DNA from: Symbiodinium natans
Taxonomy: Eukaryota; Sar; Dinophyceae; Suessiales; Symbiodiniaceae
Reading direction: 5' to 3'
Assembly (NCBI GenBank): GCA_905221605.1
Contig: CAJNDS010002281.1
Coordinates: forward strand, 147,501-211,500
Length of the DNA: 64,000 bases
Position 1 is the first letter of the stretch. Every line of letters starts with the position of its first letter. Made by a program: the position numbers and the translations under genes. Shown piece by piece: positions 42,320 to 55,623 of this stretch. Below the pieces are notes generated by a model that saw only the letters and a list, made by a program, of their open reading frames with translations, was not told where the DNA came from and did not search any database.

Positions 42320-44270
42320 CAAACTCAAGGAATCGTGCTTGGGACTCCGGGGTGCCTGGTGGCAATAGACAGAGAAGCTAACTTCGATATGAACACCAGG
42401 GAGGTACCAAAGGATGCGAAGGATGCGCAGTCATGTGGCCATGTTTGAGAAAGATGAGGTGTGCTTGTCGCATGATGGCTTCGCTCTTGAACGACGGCAG
42501 CGGCTTGCCGGATGCTCTTTGCGGGGCCTGGTGCTCCGTGCATGTGAGCCGAAAGAACGCAGTATCTTCGTCACGCGGCGCCGAGAGAAAGAAGAGTGCG
42601 CGAGTGTGTGGCAGAGGTTCTGCTTCCGGACACGCGAAATTTGCTGCGCAGGACAGTCGCGGAGCTGTCTGCGAAGCGACCTCAGCTCAGGCTTTCCATT
42701 TGCCCATGAAAGGGAGTTACGTGATAGTTCATAGCGACGAAGCGATTTGGTGAATCCCCTCTCATGTGTCAGCTGCTGAGATCTGCTGGACTCAAGCCCC
42801 CGATTCGTCGTAAAAGAACCCGGCACCATGCTTTCATGTCCTTCGGATGTTCCTCGTTCTTTTTCTTTTTTCTGTGGCTAAAGCCGATCAGTGCATGGAA
42901 AAACTCAGAAACCAGGCCATGAGTCGGAACATGCACGCAGGAACATGCGCGCAGAGTATTTGATCATGGCCTGGTCACGCCAGTCGACGTATGTCAATAC
43001 CGAATACCAGGCTATGTTGCACTCGGCAAGCTGCTTGCCAAGGGCATGTTGTTCAGAAGTAGACACTCATGCGTCGCGTTGAGTCAACTTTGCGTCATGA
43101 AATTGTCAGTCATGAGCACGGCTTGCATGAAGCAAACTTGTTTTCCGGACATCGACAGTGAGATTTTGGAATCTTGCGAGGCACGCCCTGAAGTGCGACA
43201 AGGCCCTGGCGTTTTGCGATGTGATCTTGTGTGCCTGCACAGTACTGTGCTGGTACCATTTGTGTCATACCGGACTAACATGCTTGGGCGGGCTTTGACG
43301 TGACCACGCAACTTACCATGTGTCCGTCTGGAAAGCCCGACTGATTGCCAAAATCGGTTTGGGTCATTGTCGCGGAAGCAGACGGAAAGCATTTATTTAC
43401 CTCACCTATCCTGGGCACAGGGGCGGCAGCAAATGTCGACGAACATGAGCCGTCCACGGTATTCTGGCCGAGTCGGTTCATTGAATCGAAAGAGGATGCT
43501 TGACAGGCTGCCCAGTGAGAGTCAGAAACGTTGAACACGAATGATGTTCCGATCAATCTGCACACCGCCACGGCTTGGCTGGGGTGCGTTCGACTTGTGC
43601 TTCGTGTTCGCGTGCCAAGCTGCGTTTTGTTCGCGTCGGGGTGCATAGCGGCATAGTTTTCGCGATTGGCTACTCAAGCCCCACAGGCGTTGCGGAATCA
43701 TTCTGCGTACGCCTACTCAAGCCCCACAGGAGGCGTTGCGAAGGGTGACGAGGAGGATTGTGGGTTGTGAGGTCTTAGGTGGCCGCCATGGAAATTTGAA
43801 AACGCACAAAGTGCCACAGGAGTGCACAATAGTGCACATTTTGGCAAGAGGCGCTGCGACAACCAGTCAGCCAGCCCCTGGGTCCTGAGTTCCAAGTGAG
43901 CCCAGACGCAAGTTTGGAAAATGCATCCCGGGAGGGCTCAGAGAGAGTCATCGCACCCTCCGATGCCGGAGGCTTCACACCTCGGTGCGTGGAATTTCGA
44001 AATTGGAAAAAAGGGGGCCTCGCGATCCGGCAGCAGGTTATCCAGAGTGCCGTGCTCATCATACTATCTTAGTCAACTTGTCTAGGGATGCTTCTCATCT
44101 TTTGGAGGCTCAAATGTGAACATGCTGCATGTACTTTCTCATTGTGGTGTGCTGAGAACCATCCAATCTGGTCTGTAGTGAGCTGTGATACTACGACAAA
44201 ATACCAAACTGCAATTTCCTCCGCGTTTGGCCCAGCCACGGGGTAGGCACTATTGGGTACCCGTATTCAT
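42320..44270. other. Unresolved stretch
   Basis: Two overlapping + frames at 42414-42753 are both open for about 106 codons with no motif, so neither is preferred. Open frames at 43046-43303 (+) and 43275-43646 (-) also lack signals. A direct repeat, CTACTCAAGCCCCACAGG followed by GCGTTGCG, occurs near 43672 and again near 43711. Confidence 0.4.
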
Positions 44271-44280
44271 GTCGGAGATG

Positions 44281-44646
44281 CGAAGGCATCAAATATTATC
44301 AAATTGCAAGGAGCTCTTTGAAGAGAGGAGTACCAGGCGTGCTGCCCCAAAGCCAAACAGAAAGCGAGGAACTGGCGCTGAGTCAGCTGCAGTCAGCAAG
44401 TCGTCGTTCTCTGCAGCCAGGCGACATGCGCAAGACCGACGATGCAAGCAGGAAAGAAGCGCGTGGAAGCAACAGCTGAGGCAGCTTCAGCTGCAAGACA
44501 TTAGGCGTCGGATAACAAAAAGGCAACTACGCAGAGCCTGCCACGGTGGCTTTCGAGCCCGCCACCGAAGTCGATCGGCGCGAGCAGCTGGAGTGTCAGC
44601 GCTTAATGCAGGAGCATGGCCTGGAAGAAAAGGCGAGAGATTCTGA
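44281..44646 (+). CDS. Hypothetical basic protein exon(s)
   Basis: Two + frames look coding over 44281-44700. One is basic and Gln-rich (KELFEERSTRRAAPKPNRKR). In the other, the 3' part reads DRREQLECQRLMQEHGLEEK, which looks like a helical C-terminus. An intron or frame change between them may explain the switch. No family is recognised. Confidence 0.28.
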   Translation, partial: RRHQILSNCKELFEERSTRRAAPKPNRKRGTGAESAAVSKSSFSAARRHAQDRRCKQERSAWKQQLRQLQLQDIRRRITKRQLRRACHGGFRARHRSRSARAAGVSALNAGAWPGRKGERF

Positions 44647-45182
44647 AAGCCTTCAACATGGGATTGGATTAAAGTGATTAAAGCAGTCCTTTGCACAGTT
44701 CCTCGATGTTCCAGAATCGCGGCTCCCGAACGCGCGCCCCAGTTGCTGTCGCCAGCGAGTGGCGGGTCCAATCGTGAGTCACCAAAGTTTCGAGATGCAA
44801 CTTGTTGCCGGGTCCGTAGCTAATCTCGGAAGTCAGCTTTGAAGCCCTAGCAACTCCAAACCTTATGTCACCTATGTACTATCCCACGAGCGTTGTCGAA
44901 GACCACCATTGATGTTGCCGGACGGCACGAAGAGTATGGGATATGTAGCACAACTTCGCCTAACTTTTGAGTGAAGCGTGAGCCCGCACAAGACGGATGC
45001 ACTCTTTGCAATCATGGAAGGACTTCGAGCCCTCACCTCGCCTGCCTGCAGCTTAATTACTTGTGCTTTGAGTGGGGCAGCGTGCAATGTTAAATTGGTT
45101 AAAGCATGTTAAAGCTTTGACTGCACGAGCGTCCGTGCTTCGACTTGACCGATCTTACCCCCAAGTGATTTCACAGTCTGGC

Positions 45183-45212
45183 TCTCCGTCTCTCGCTCTC
45201 TCTCCGTCTCTC

Positions 45213-45246
<34 letters not shown>

Positions 45247-45255
45247 GCTCTCTCT
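45183..45255. repeat. (CT)n microsatellite
   Basis: CT dinucleotides with CGCTCT interruptions. The Arg/Glu and Leu/Ser frames over it are artefacts. Confidence 0.9.
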
Positions 45256-45665
45256 GTATGCTGTGCAACTACTAAGTCCAACTCCTTTGCGTTCATTGCT
45301 GAAGCCGACTTCCGCCAAGGCACGTCATGCCTTGAATGTGTTGCCACATGTATTTCTCCATTTGCATAGATAGGCTTTTGTCAAGAAATGGTGCGCTGTT
45401 TAACCAAGCCTTCAGACAGCCTTCGAAGTCATGTCCCATGCCCCAAGCACGCGATTGAGAGGGAGCCTCCGCTTCATAAAGTATTGCCTATAGTTGTTCC
45501 AAGTTCCAACGCATGCCAACACCTTGGCCCTCAAGAAACCGCAAGCAGACTGATCGAGGTAAGAGAATCCAACACGAATCTGTAAGAGGACACCTGGAAA
45601 GTTCAAAAGCACCACTTGATTGCAGGATCTAAGCAAAAAGGGTGCCGTTAATTCCCCGTCGCTGA

Positions 45666-47085
45666 AAGAGCGGCAAGCCAACGTTTGAGCCCAACTGCTC
45701 ACCCGAGGACGTGCCAGAAGGCATTGTGCCGTCAGCCATCCACAAGGAGCCGTTGTATTCGTTGTGTCGTGAGTTCAAGACAAGGTGAGACAAGGCAAAC
45801 TGCAAACATCCAAAGCAGCATGGAGCCATATGAGGCCACCACAACGCGCAATCCTGCAAGCACACGCAGGACGTTCTGATGGACTGGACCCCCAAGTCTG
45901 GCACGGAGATCACTTTGGCCCCAACATCTCGTAGCATGGAGGACTGTGCGGCCTGGGAGCGGTTGTTGAAGCATACCATACTATTCGTACACTATTCGTA
46001 CCATACCTGCAGGCAGTGATTGTGGACTCGGATGCCAGAGATGCCAAAGTGCTGGCTGCTCAGAACAAAGCCACTTGCTAATTCTGAATATTCTGAAATC
46101 TGTAGTATGAATGGATGGGTTACTCTTCGATGTGCCGGGAGTCAACACGCCGGTTCTTGAAGTCGGCGCGCAGCAGCCGACCTCCGTTGAAAAAGGGATG
46201 GTTAATGATGGTTACCAGTTTTGAACAACGTGCTGTGTATTGCTGTGTGCACTTCGCAGCGTGATGGCTCTCTAGCCTAGTCTATGAGAGTCTATGAAGT
46301 GTCCCGTGGAAGTTCGATTGAGTTGAAAAAGCTGATCCGGAAAACCCCTTGTGAAGTGTGCAAAGTGCAAAGTCGGTGTACCCTGGACAGCGCCCAGTTC
46401 TACAGCGACAAGAATTTGAAACGGCGCCCACCCAGCATTTACATAGCCAGCGCGATGCCGCTGGCTGGCAATCAGATTGGGAGGCCAACGCCAAAGCCGC
46501 TGGAGGCTGGATCGAGCGCAGAGTGTTGCCTTGCTGTGCGTTCTCGGCCCTAGCGTCCATCTGCACATGCAGACAACGAGCAGAGCCCGTCCCGTACAGC
46601 CAGCAAGATATCTTGGCAGGTTCGAGTCGTAGAGAAGTTCAAAAAGCACAATGCTCGCTACATGGAAGGCTCGAGTTTGCAAGGCCTCTCACTCAGCTCG
46701 CGACAATCGTTTGGCTGGTCAGGTTGGAAAGAATCACTGCCTCACCTGAGCAAGCCTGCAACGCAAGTGGGCCGGGGTGGTGTTAGCTGGATTGGGCAAA
46801 ATCCAGACCCTTGCAGAGCTACCCGGCTTTGCACACAGCACACATTACTTTGCTTCAGCAGCACTTGCTTCATTCCCTGTCGCCGAGGCGAAGTATCTCC
46901 TGAAGCAGGGGGTAGTGCCTCTGCCGCCAACGGTGGAATGCAAGCCCTCGTGTTCACAGGCGATCTGGTCCGGGGAGTCTTGGGACGTGTGTTGCGATTC
47001 TGATGGATGCTTTGCACCGTTGCTAGCGCTAATGCAAGGCAGCTTCGGACGCGGCGAGCAGCACTTCGAGGCTCTCTCACGCTGA
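45666..47085 (+). CDS. Unknown multi-exon gene, candidate exons
   Basis: The best exon, about 45666-45784, reads SGKPTFEPNCSPEDVPEGIV and then PSAIHKEPLYSLCREFKTR, ending in a strong donor (ACAAG|GTGAGAC). Further candidates are near 46013-46070 (AVIVDSDARDAKVLAAQNKA after CCTGCAG), near 46108-46200 (LLFDVPGVNTPVLEVGAQQP), 46311-46440 (IELKKLIRKTPCEVCKVQSR) and 46781-47085 (VLAGLGKIQTLAELPGFAHS ... ending before TGA). They share the + strand and plausible splice contexts, but I could not verify every phase and recognise no family. They may belong to more than one gene. Confidence 0.35.
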
Positions 47086-47089
47086 GTCC

Positions 47090-50000
47090 GCCCCGGCCAC
47101 TCGGCACGTGGACAGCCTCTCGCTAACCCAGAGTTCAGGGCCAAATGCCTGGCTTGCCAAGGCGCTACAACGGCCTCGTCGGCAGTTGGAGATGATGTCC
47201 TGCAATGAGCATTATATCGAACAGAGGCCAACGTTCGGCTGTTGAGTTGTATTGTGTTGTATTGAGTGGGGCCATCTAAGCTTACTAAACTCTTGTCAGT
47301 GTTGCCTCCGATTTAGCAGCCTAGTATGTCGGTTCACGATTATGCGACGTTTCCCGCGGACTCTGAAACGAGCTTGAAGCCTGGAGTGGAAGCTTGCTGC
47401 TCCAGATTCCCAAAGCCGGACCGCGTCGTTAGATTCCTTATCTGTATACCGACTTTGCGAAACGCTCAAACAATTGTTCAAGAGGATAGTCTGTGAGCTT
47501 GCTGGATGCATTTTCGCATATTGTTCGAGTGGTCCGTAACCTGACACCGAGCAAAAACTAGGAAAGACCGCCGACTTCCCAGTTAACCTCAAGTCCTGCA
47601 GGCTGAAGCTTGAAGATGAGCAGCAGCTGAGGCTCCAGCGACCAAGCGTTCGCCTTGTGAGTTGCATCTGCGTCGCCTGGCTCTCCACATCCTGCCAGGA
47701 GTGGACCAGACATGAAAGAGCTGATCTACCACGGCGTGTCTTATGATCAACAGGGCCGAAAAGCTTACTTGGATGCACGAAGGAGCAGAGAAGGGAGAAA
47801 AAAGAAGGGGGCCCAGATACTCGGCATCGCATGACATCTTGAAGGTGAACAGGGTTTTTCACGATGTTCCATGTGCCCTTGTTGGGGCGGGGGGGCCACA
47901 GCCAACAATGTGCCCAAATCCTAGCTTGGTACTAGACACCCATGCGGTCCGCTAAACGTTAGCCAGTCATGGCCGCAGGAGGCTATGGCCCCAGGATCGC
48001 CTATCTGCACCAGTGACTTCCTCGTCAGAGGTGCGGAATGATGATTGCTGTTTCTGTTCGGCCGTCCGGATAAACCCATCATGATGGAGCCAGGGAGGGG
48101 AGGGAATAGACAAGGACCACATTCATGGCAACGGGGTTGAAGTTGGTGTACGTTTGTCTTCTGCAGTCGACTGGCCAGGTTGGCTGGCAGAGTTATGCCG
48201 GCCCGGACAAGATAGTGGGCAGGCAGCTGGAGTCCAGGCTGCAACGCAGACAACACAGGGCTTGGGAGTCACTTGTTGCCGATTTGTTGCCACTGACAAC
48301 AGAATGGCAAGGCAGGGCCCAGGTCCTCACTTCCTGTGCGTTCGATAGCAAATCTATATACTTTAGTAAGCCTCGGCAAAACACACCGTGGTCACAGGAT
48401 TTGCCCAAGCCACGAAAAATGACTCGCATTAAGCTCCTCACGGTATAGTTCTTAGGACGTGATCCTTGGAAGCGCAGGTACGGTCAGGCCTCCAGTGCAT
48501 ACTGCGAGCTCGTAATCGCCCCAACCCAGGCGCCAAGTCTCGATGTCGGCCCGTCGATTGTTTGAGAAAGGTTCCCTCATCGCGTGTCGGCTTTGATTGG
48601 CTTCTGGCCTAGTCTCAAGACATGGCTTGGGTGGTTGATGGTGTGGCAGTGGGAGTTTATGGGTGGCTCTGAATCACACCACCCGCGCCCCAGCCCCAGG
48701 AGGGTAAGCTCACGAGCCTTGGCCCTTCAGTGTTTTAAAGATCCGCGTGACGTGTATTGATGCTCCGCGCCCTCTAAGGATAGGCATTTGAATCCGGAGG
48801 CTAGGGTCGCCCCACGACGCAACACCCTGAAGCAAGTCACATCCTTTCTGTGCAGTGTGCAGCGGAGACAGCGAGAAACCTTTGTGCTGAGGATCCAGTA
48901 GCCCCTCCTCCGAGTACTCTTGTGCTGGGGTGAAATGAAACCTGGTCGTGTGGATGGAAGGAGAAGTCCTGCAAGTAGAGAGGATAGTGACCGGGTAGTG
49001 CAAGTTAACTTCAAGACTCCCCTCCCGCAGTTGTAAAATATGGGCAGCTGAGCCAAGCCACAGCCAAGCTGGGCCGAGCTTAGAGATTCAGAACTGAAAC
49101 GACATGTCAATCAGCTTGTCCAGCTGGTTTTGCAGAGCCAAGAAATCGCCAGAATGCGTGCTGGCATCTGCATGTACTCTAGCATCTTCTAACTCTATGA
49201 AGAAGTGGGTCGAATTTTCCGAGTGCGGATGCCGACCTCAAGGCCTCGAATTGTGTATTTCCAGTATTCCAGTCATTAGATGGTACTGGCCGTAGGCTTG
49301 CAAAAGGATGTTGCTGTTCTGCCTAGGCTTTCGGTCTCGCCAGCTGTTGAGGACATCCGGCCCGAACGGCATCAAGTGTTCCACGCGCTGTAGCCCTCTG
49401 CCCAAGGCAGATTTTGTTTGCAAAACGCGTAGCATCCCTGGTCCAACAGCCTCAGAATGACACTGTGACACCATGCTGTTCATCCCCGACCCGGATGCCC
49501 AACAGCGGCTCTGTACCGGATTGGTGGGATGCGAAGACCTCATGCGTGAGGTCAGCATATCCTCCACATGCGAAGGTCGACGGTGGCAGTGCCAAGCAGA
49601 CAAAGAACTGGAGAGTTGCATGCAGATACCAGCAGCCATTGTGTAACATGACACCCTGCAATCAATTCGCTTCCTGCCTAGACGGCAAAGAATGCCAGTC
49701 TTCGAGAAGGCCTTGCAGACTATGCAAAGGCGCGAACGATGTGTGGATTCACTGCGCCATTATGTTATAGATCTTCACCCGTGATCTTAACAGCCACTCC
49801 AAGCACGTGTTAGAGGTGCCACACTCTCAGTCAGGACATGCTCGCAGCGTGAGGTCTGAACACTGAAAGGGGAGAGTGGTGAGAGGTGAGTATAGCCAAG
49901 GCTTGAAGCAGTTGAGTAGCACTCCAGGGAAGGACATGTGCAGAGAGCTGATAGGTTTTGCAAGTGACGATGCAGAATGCGCTGCCACAGGGTACAACGC

Positions 50001-51990
50001 GTTTGCACTCTGGGGCATTCGCGTGCCGACTTGATCCCACGCGTCGCGTGCACAAGTATCATATAAAGAGCCAGAGCTTTGGTGGCTAGCTGCGAAGCCA
50101 GGGGCAGGAGGTCTAAGCATTCTAAGCTGAACCATTCATGCTTCCACACTAGGCGTTGCGGCCGTGTCTTGCTTCGCGCATTGCGGCACGGAATTCCGGC
50201 TGCATAGGGATGGTATCCGAGATTCGTTAAGACATGCTCTGGGCAAAGAGGCTTTGGCAACGTTACGTGGCACGTTGGGGGGGGGGGGGGGGCGTGGTTG
50301 CTACGCGAGAGGTTGGGAGTCGGCAAGTGGAGTCCCGAACCAATAAAACACGCAGTGGCGATTTCCAGTCAACGCGCACCTCGCTGAAAGAATTCGGGTG
50401 AAACGAAAAGCACCGCCCTCATCCGCCCTCTAGATCACAGAAGCCCCAGTGCAGTCTGCACATCGCATTGTGCCCTGCAGCGAACCAAGACCCTGATGAC
50501 CCTGCAGCCAGTCAACCAAAGCTCAAGGGAGCGAGTCGAAAGCCCAGACGTTGGGGCTGTCGGAGGAAAAAGCGGAGGCACCTGGAAGCACGTGGAAACA
50601 CGGATGCCGCATTTTGTCTGTCCATCCTTATCAGTCTTTGAAGATCGTGGCATGTGGCAGGTCTGGCTCCCCCGGCCTTCGTGGGGCTGAGCTGCGTGCG
50701 CAGCTGGAGGGCGTGGTTCTTGGACATGTGTGGACATTTTTTGGACATATCTGGACGTATCCTCACCCCTGCATTACCCATTTTGAAGCTCTTGCGGCAT
50801 TGCTTGGATCGAGGCCAGCGCGGGCTTCCGTCAGCCGTTGCCCTGGTGGAAGTTCGGGTCATGCTGCACAGTCTTTGTGGGTCTCGCTTTTTTTGGATTC
50901 CTGAGCCAACTTCAGTTTGAGAAAAGTCTTGCCACGTAAGGCGAATTGGATCGAGTCGGTACATGTTCATGTTTATTGAATTTTGTTGTGTTGCTGAGGA
51001 TCCATTATTGGACAACCAAAGCTCGGCCGGAAGGTGCGTGCTGGCGGCTAGTTGGAGTCGGCTATGCCGTAGTAACTAACATTATAGGGGCTGACATTCA
51101 GCCATCTCAGAGGCTTGTTCCCCTTCCATTTATGTGCCAATACTTTGTGAATTAAGTCGTTAGATGCTGTCCCCTTCCGTCGATCTGGCCTTGAGCACCA
51201 CATTGTCGCCACACATAAAGCGAGCTTGTGGCAGGGCCATCAGCTGGAAGCCAACCGCTACGCCACAGGCAAGTTATGGACCTGCAAAGTTGTGCAGGTG
51301 AGTGGTGAGGGGGGAAGAGATCCACGTCACAACACCCAGAGCCACGAAAGTGCTGCTCAAGGGTCACGTGCAGACATCACTCGCAGACCTGCTCTCCCTC
51401 GTGCGCAGCCTTCGGCGGACCGATTAGCTCGAGGCGTGAGGGAGGGGCGGTGCAACAGTCAATTGTGTGAGCTCATTGTGTTCAAGGTTTTCCGTTTGAC
51501 TAGCTTCTAGCCAAGGCAGGCTCAGCTGTAATTTTGCTTCAGCTCTGAAGGTACGTGAGCTGGCTGCCAGCCACCGCAGGAAGGGCCGTGCAGGAACCCA
51601 CCTCCATCTCAGTCAAGGCTGGACGAGGGCAGACAATCGAACATCACTGAGCCAAGAAGCTATGTGGACTTGCGTGTTTCAGCTTGCAATGTGTTTAGTA
51701 CGGACGAGAGAATAGAGATGCAGGTTGTCCGGCATGCTAGCTGGGCCCCTGCAGCCATGCAGGGCACCAAGACATTGCGGAGCCTGGAAGCACAGTCCGA
51801 CACGTCAGTGCAGCCAATTCTTCCAGTGCGGGAAAGCCCTGGCTTGCCACTGTAGACAGGGTCGGCTGCTTTGCCGGCCAGGAAAGTTAGACGTCGACAA
51901 AAATGGACTTGCAAACGCCATGAACAATACCTGTACACAGTTGGAGGATGTGGGAGGTAGTGCAGCTTCTGTTCCAAACCAGAAGATTTA
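47090..51990. other. Region without firmly recognised gene
   Basis: Open frames here include 48125-48448 (+, with a plausible helical segment QLESRLQRRQHRAWESLVAD), 49238-49654 (-, 138 codons), 49414-49770 (+, Cys-rich) and 50551-50904 (+). None shows a domain, and several overlap on opposite strands, so I do not select any. A G run lies at 50279-50291. TGGACAT motifs repeat near 50725-50760. Confidence 0.4.
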
Positions 51991-52017
51991 CCGTCGATAC
52001 TGTAGCAATAGAGCGCA

Positions 52018-55000
52018 ATGCAGGCCCTTGGCGCGATGTTTAGGCCACAAGGGTCACGCGGCTCCAACGGCGAGGATCAGGTCGAGGCCAAAAGGAGCCT
52101 CAGAACGCGGCAAGCCTTGTCGGAGCAGCTGGGAAACATGGGTAACACACGTAACCGGCACTCCGATGCGGTGCTGGACCTGCCCATCAACTTCTTGGAG
52201 AACCTCCTCCTTTCTTCAAAGAAGGAGCTGGATGATCGCCTCGATGTCGATGAAGTGCAGAAGGCCCGCGACAAGCTCCTTGACGCACTCTACGGCAAGA
52301 AGATACGGGGCGGAACTGGTGAAGAGATGAATGCCATCATGATCTACAAGGGTCGCCCATTGAGAGCGCAGCTGCTACACTTCGCTGTGTGGGTGTCTGC
52401 CCAGCTTCATGAAAGCTCCTGTGTTGCCAGGTTGTTGCCGCACCTGTCGCATTCAGATCTTAGTGCCAAAGCAAAGTACCGGTTGAAGCCAGGCAGCTTG
52501 GATGAAGCCTGGTTAGATGCAATTCATGTTGCATCTGGGCTGGGCGCCGTGCCTGTTATGGAGGTGCTGTTGCAGCATGTAACCCAAGCCAAAGACATCG
52601 ACTTTGCCGCTTATGTGAACACACCATGTTTGGTACACCATGTGGACCAACAAAAAGACACCAATACAAACGCAAACTCCAACATGCAGGACGTACAGGA
52701 GTGGGATGAGGATTTCTACATGCCACTTCATGATGCGACGAATGCAGGCAATGTGGAGCTGTCTCTTTGGCTGCTAGCCCATGGTGCCGATGCGTGTGCA
52801 GGCAACAAAGACGGCGTGAGCCCCCTTCACTTCGTAGCCATGCGAGGAATTGAAGGTGGCCTGGAAGCTGAGAGTCAGGTCACTCACCTTGTCCAGTCTC
52901 TGCTCAGGCATGAGTTGCCAAAAAGCATCAAAAAGCATGGCATGAAACTACCTTGACATGCTCTTAAACGCCATTAAGAATTTGTGCATGATGGGGTTGT
53001 TAGTGACCGAGAAAGAGCTACAACTTGCAGTGTCCCACACCCTCCTTATCACGGAAGGCACCGTGCTGGCCTGGATGTGAGAGTGCCGGCGGAAAACCCG
53101 AACAAGCAGATGGCCAACAAGACGCCTTTGGAGCTTGCGGCCCTGGACGGGAGCCGCTTCCCGAAGCACATGATGCACGTGTTGGCCCCGTGTCTCAACA
53201 GCCTCTCGGAGCCGACGTTCTTTAGCGACATTTTCTTCCTGGTGGGTCTCAATGAGGACGCTGCTCTGGAAGTGGTCAGAGAGTTGGCACGCCGCTCCGT
53301 CCGGCAGCCAGAGCTTTTGCACAACTTGCGCTTCGACTCTCAGCTTTCCGGACGCACGGACATGATGGTGCCTTACATGAATATGGATCATGATTGACCA
53401 ATGTAGATTGCGCGAGGGACACCGGTAGTTACTGACCAAAATGTTTGCTGTGACCAACATGAAGCAGGCAGAAACTTGCACATGCAATTCTAATTCAGCT
53501 CCATGTTCGACCGCCCTTGGGTAGGAAATGGTTCAATGGGTAGACGGGGTTCAGTTTTCGAGACGCAGGCGGCCATCTTCTTCGAGGCGCCATCGGCTGC
53601 AAGCGAGATGCTGGACCTCCTGATGGTCGAGCCGCATGTGCAGGATGTGGCTAAACACAATGTGCCAAACAAGACGAGCTTCTGGGGACTCTTCAGCAAT
53701 GTGCCCATGCGCTGCACTTACCGTCCAGATGTAGTTGTGCAAGACAGCCTTCTCATCCCGAGCTGGAAATTTGACAGCCAGAAATCCTTTGATCAGCAGC
53801 CGAACATCCAGTGGCATGAGGACTTCACTCCAAATGTCCATAAGTCTAGGCAAAGCCGCGACCACATCTCCAGCATTTGCATCAAGGCCCTCCTCATACC
53901 GAACATGCTCGACATGGACATTATTATGGCAATGTCGCGAATTGAGAGTGCGGACCTGCCTGTCTTTTCTAAGCTGTCGATCCAGGGCATTGTGCACTGC
54001 TTGTGGGAGAACTTGTTCCAGGCCGCATGGTACTTCAATCTCCTGTGCATGGTGTGCGAGCTCACTTGCTGTGTTCATTGGGGCCTAGCAGGGCTGCAAG
54101 CACTCCCAGACGACACTGATGCGGGTGGATGGGCTCGCTTGTCTTGGATCATCATGACCTCTGGTGGCTTTCGGGACGCTTTGCAGTTGTGTGTGCTGGT
54201 TTTTAACTGGTCGAGCAAGCAAATGAGCCACACCAGTCCACTGATGCAGAGCATGTGGAGCTTGCGATCGCCCATTCTTGTGAGTTGGTGCCTTCCGACG
54301 CTGGCTCTCTCAACTATCCAACTGGTTTTCTCTTACAGCACACAAAGTTTAGTACACGAGCTGACGGCTTTTCCTGAGGAGGAGCTTCTGTTTCTTTCAA
54401 CGAACGTGCTTTTCAGGAGTTGGACCATCATCTACACATGCCGCCTCCATGCTTCAGGAGTGCCAATCCACGCTATCTCAAATTCCCTAGTCGGGGGCGC
54501 CACACGTCAGATCATGATCATCACCATGATGATCTTTGCATCGTTTTGTTTTGCCTTCCTGATCATTGACAGCAACAGGAAGAGTGGCTGGGTTCTGACC
54601 TCCGCCTACAGAGGTCTGCTCTTCGGCTCTGGCATGGGGCTTGACAATCTCGGTCTTGACGTCAGCCAAGGGTTTGAAAACAACGATGCGCTCATGACAG
54701 AGGTAAGCATCATCGGCTCTTCGTTTTTCTGCGTCATCGTGCTGAACCTCATCATTGCTGTGTACAGCAGCGAATACAACAGAGTACAAGGGGACATTCC
54801 CCACCATTTTCTGCATTCACGAACGGTATACTGTCTGATGTATTTCCTTTCTGGTCATACGCTCCCGTGGAAAGGGTACCGCATCAACCGTTTGCTCCTG
54901 GCAGGGTCAATTGGGACCTGCACCTTGTGCGCAGTCGCCCCCATGTACCTGTCTGTCAATGTTTGGATCGCTGCGCTCGTCCTGGCTGTGGCCGAGGTGG

Positions 55001-55623
55001 CCATGGTAGCGGCCCTCTTGCAGTGTCTTGATGATATGGGGGCTTGAGGTTCTAGTACGCCTTTCTGGAACTGCATTCATGTCAATGTCAAGACCCAAAT
55101 GCCAGCAACACTACCCCCACTCCGGTTGATTGTAAGGCATGAATAATCTTTTGAACCCTGCCTGGCAGCTTTGTTGAGTTAAGGGATCGAGTTTTCAATT
55201 GAGGTGGAGGAAAACACTGGGGAGGGATCGATTTTCTACGTATTTCTTTTTGCACGCCGCATGTTGCCCAGGTGCGATTGGTTCAGCATGGAAGGGGTGG
55301 CCTATTCAAAGGAGGAGCACTTTCTTTGGATATGCTATCGGGCAGATGACAGCGCAGGCCCTTCCAGAGGAAGTAGAGGAAAGCTTGCTCTGAATCTCTT
55401 TATCACATTGTGCATGTACTTGGTGTAGCACATCTAGCATATCTCCTCAACAGTTTGTTGTTCCACAGGCAATCTAGATGACGGTGGTCTAACTGCAGAG
55501 AACAACTTGCGAGACAAGCTTGCAGACATGCGGACGCACATGGATACGTGCTGGGTTGGCCTGCAGAACAAGATGGCCAATGTGGACCTGAAGCTGGACC
55601 AGCTCTTTGAGATTCTACACTGA
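52018..55623 (+). CDS. Ankyrin-repeat, TRP-like cation channel
   Basis: A membrane cation channel. Segment 52018-52956 encodes an N-terminal helical region, then ankyrin repeats (PLHDATNAGNVELSLWLLAH, GVSPLHFVAMRG). Segments 52984-53397 and 53503-55047 are in the same frame. The last carries about six membrane helices, including S5-like IMIITMMIFASFCFAFLIID, a pore loop YRGLLFGSGMGLDNL and S6-like FFCVIVLNLIIAVYSSEY, then two more hydrophobic helices. C-terminal exons ~55184-55372 (HFLWICYRAD) and 55469-55623 (coiled coil NNLRDKLADM ... KLDQLFEIL, TGA) join across a 96-bp GT-AG intron, phase 1. The S5-P-S6 pattern is TRP/polycystin-like. Oddities: frame 1 is stopped at 52954 and 52978, while frame +2 reads sensibly from about 52945 to 53075, implying two compensating 1-base shifts. 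In-frame stops at 53395 and 55045 need introns. The start at 52018 is the first ATG after AG-rich sequence. Confidence 0.72.
52940..53080 (+). other. Frame-shifted block inside the ankyrin/channel gene
   Basis: Between about 52945 and 53075 the coding potential moves from frame 1 to frame 2 (MLLNAIKNLCMMGLLVTEKE ... LAVSHTLLITEGTVLAWM), then returns to frame 1 at VPAENPNKQMANKTPLELAA. The peptide in frame 2 looks like an ankyrin helix pair. Two single-base indels of opposite sign, sequencing errors, or unusual tiny introns would all explain it. Confidence 0.55.

Noticed and set aside
52948-53487. Minus-strand 179-codon ORF
   Set aside because: Antisense shadow of the ankyrin/TRP-like channel gene.
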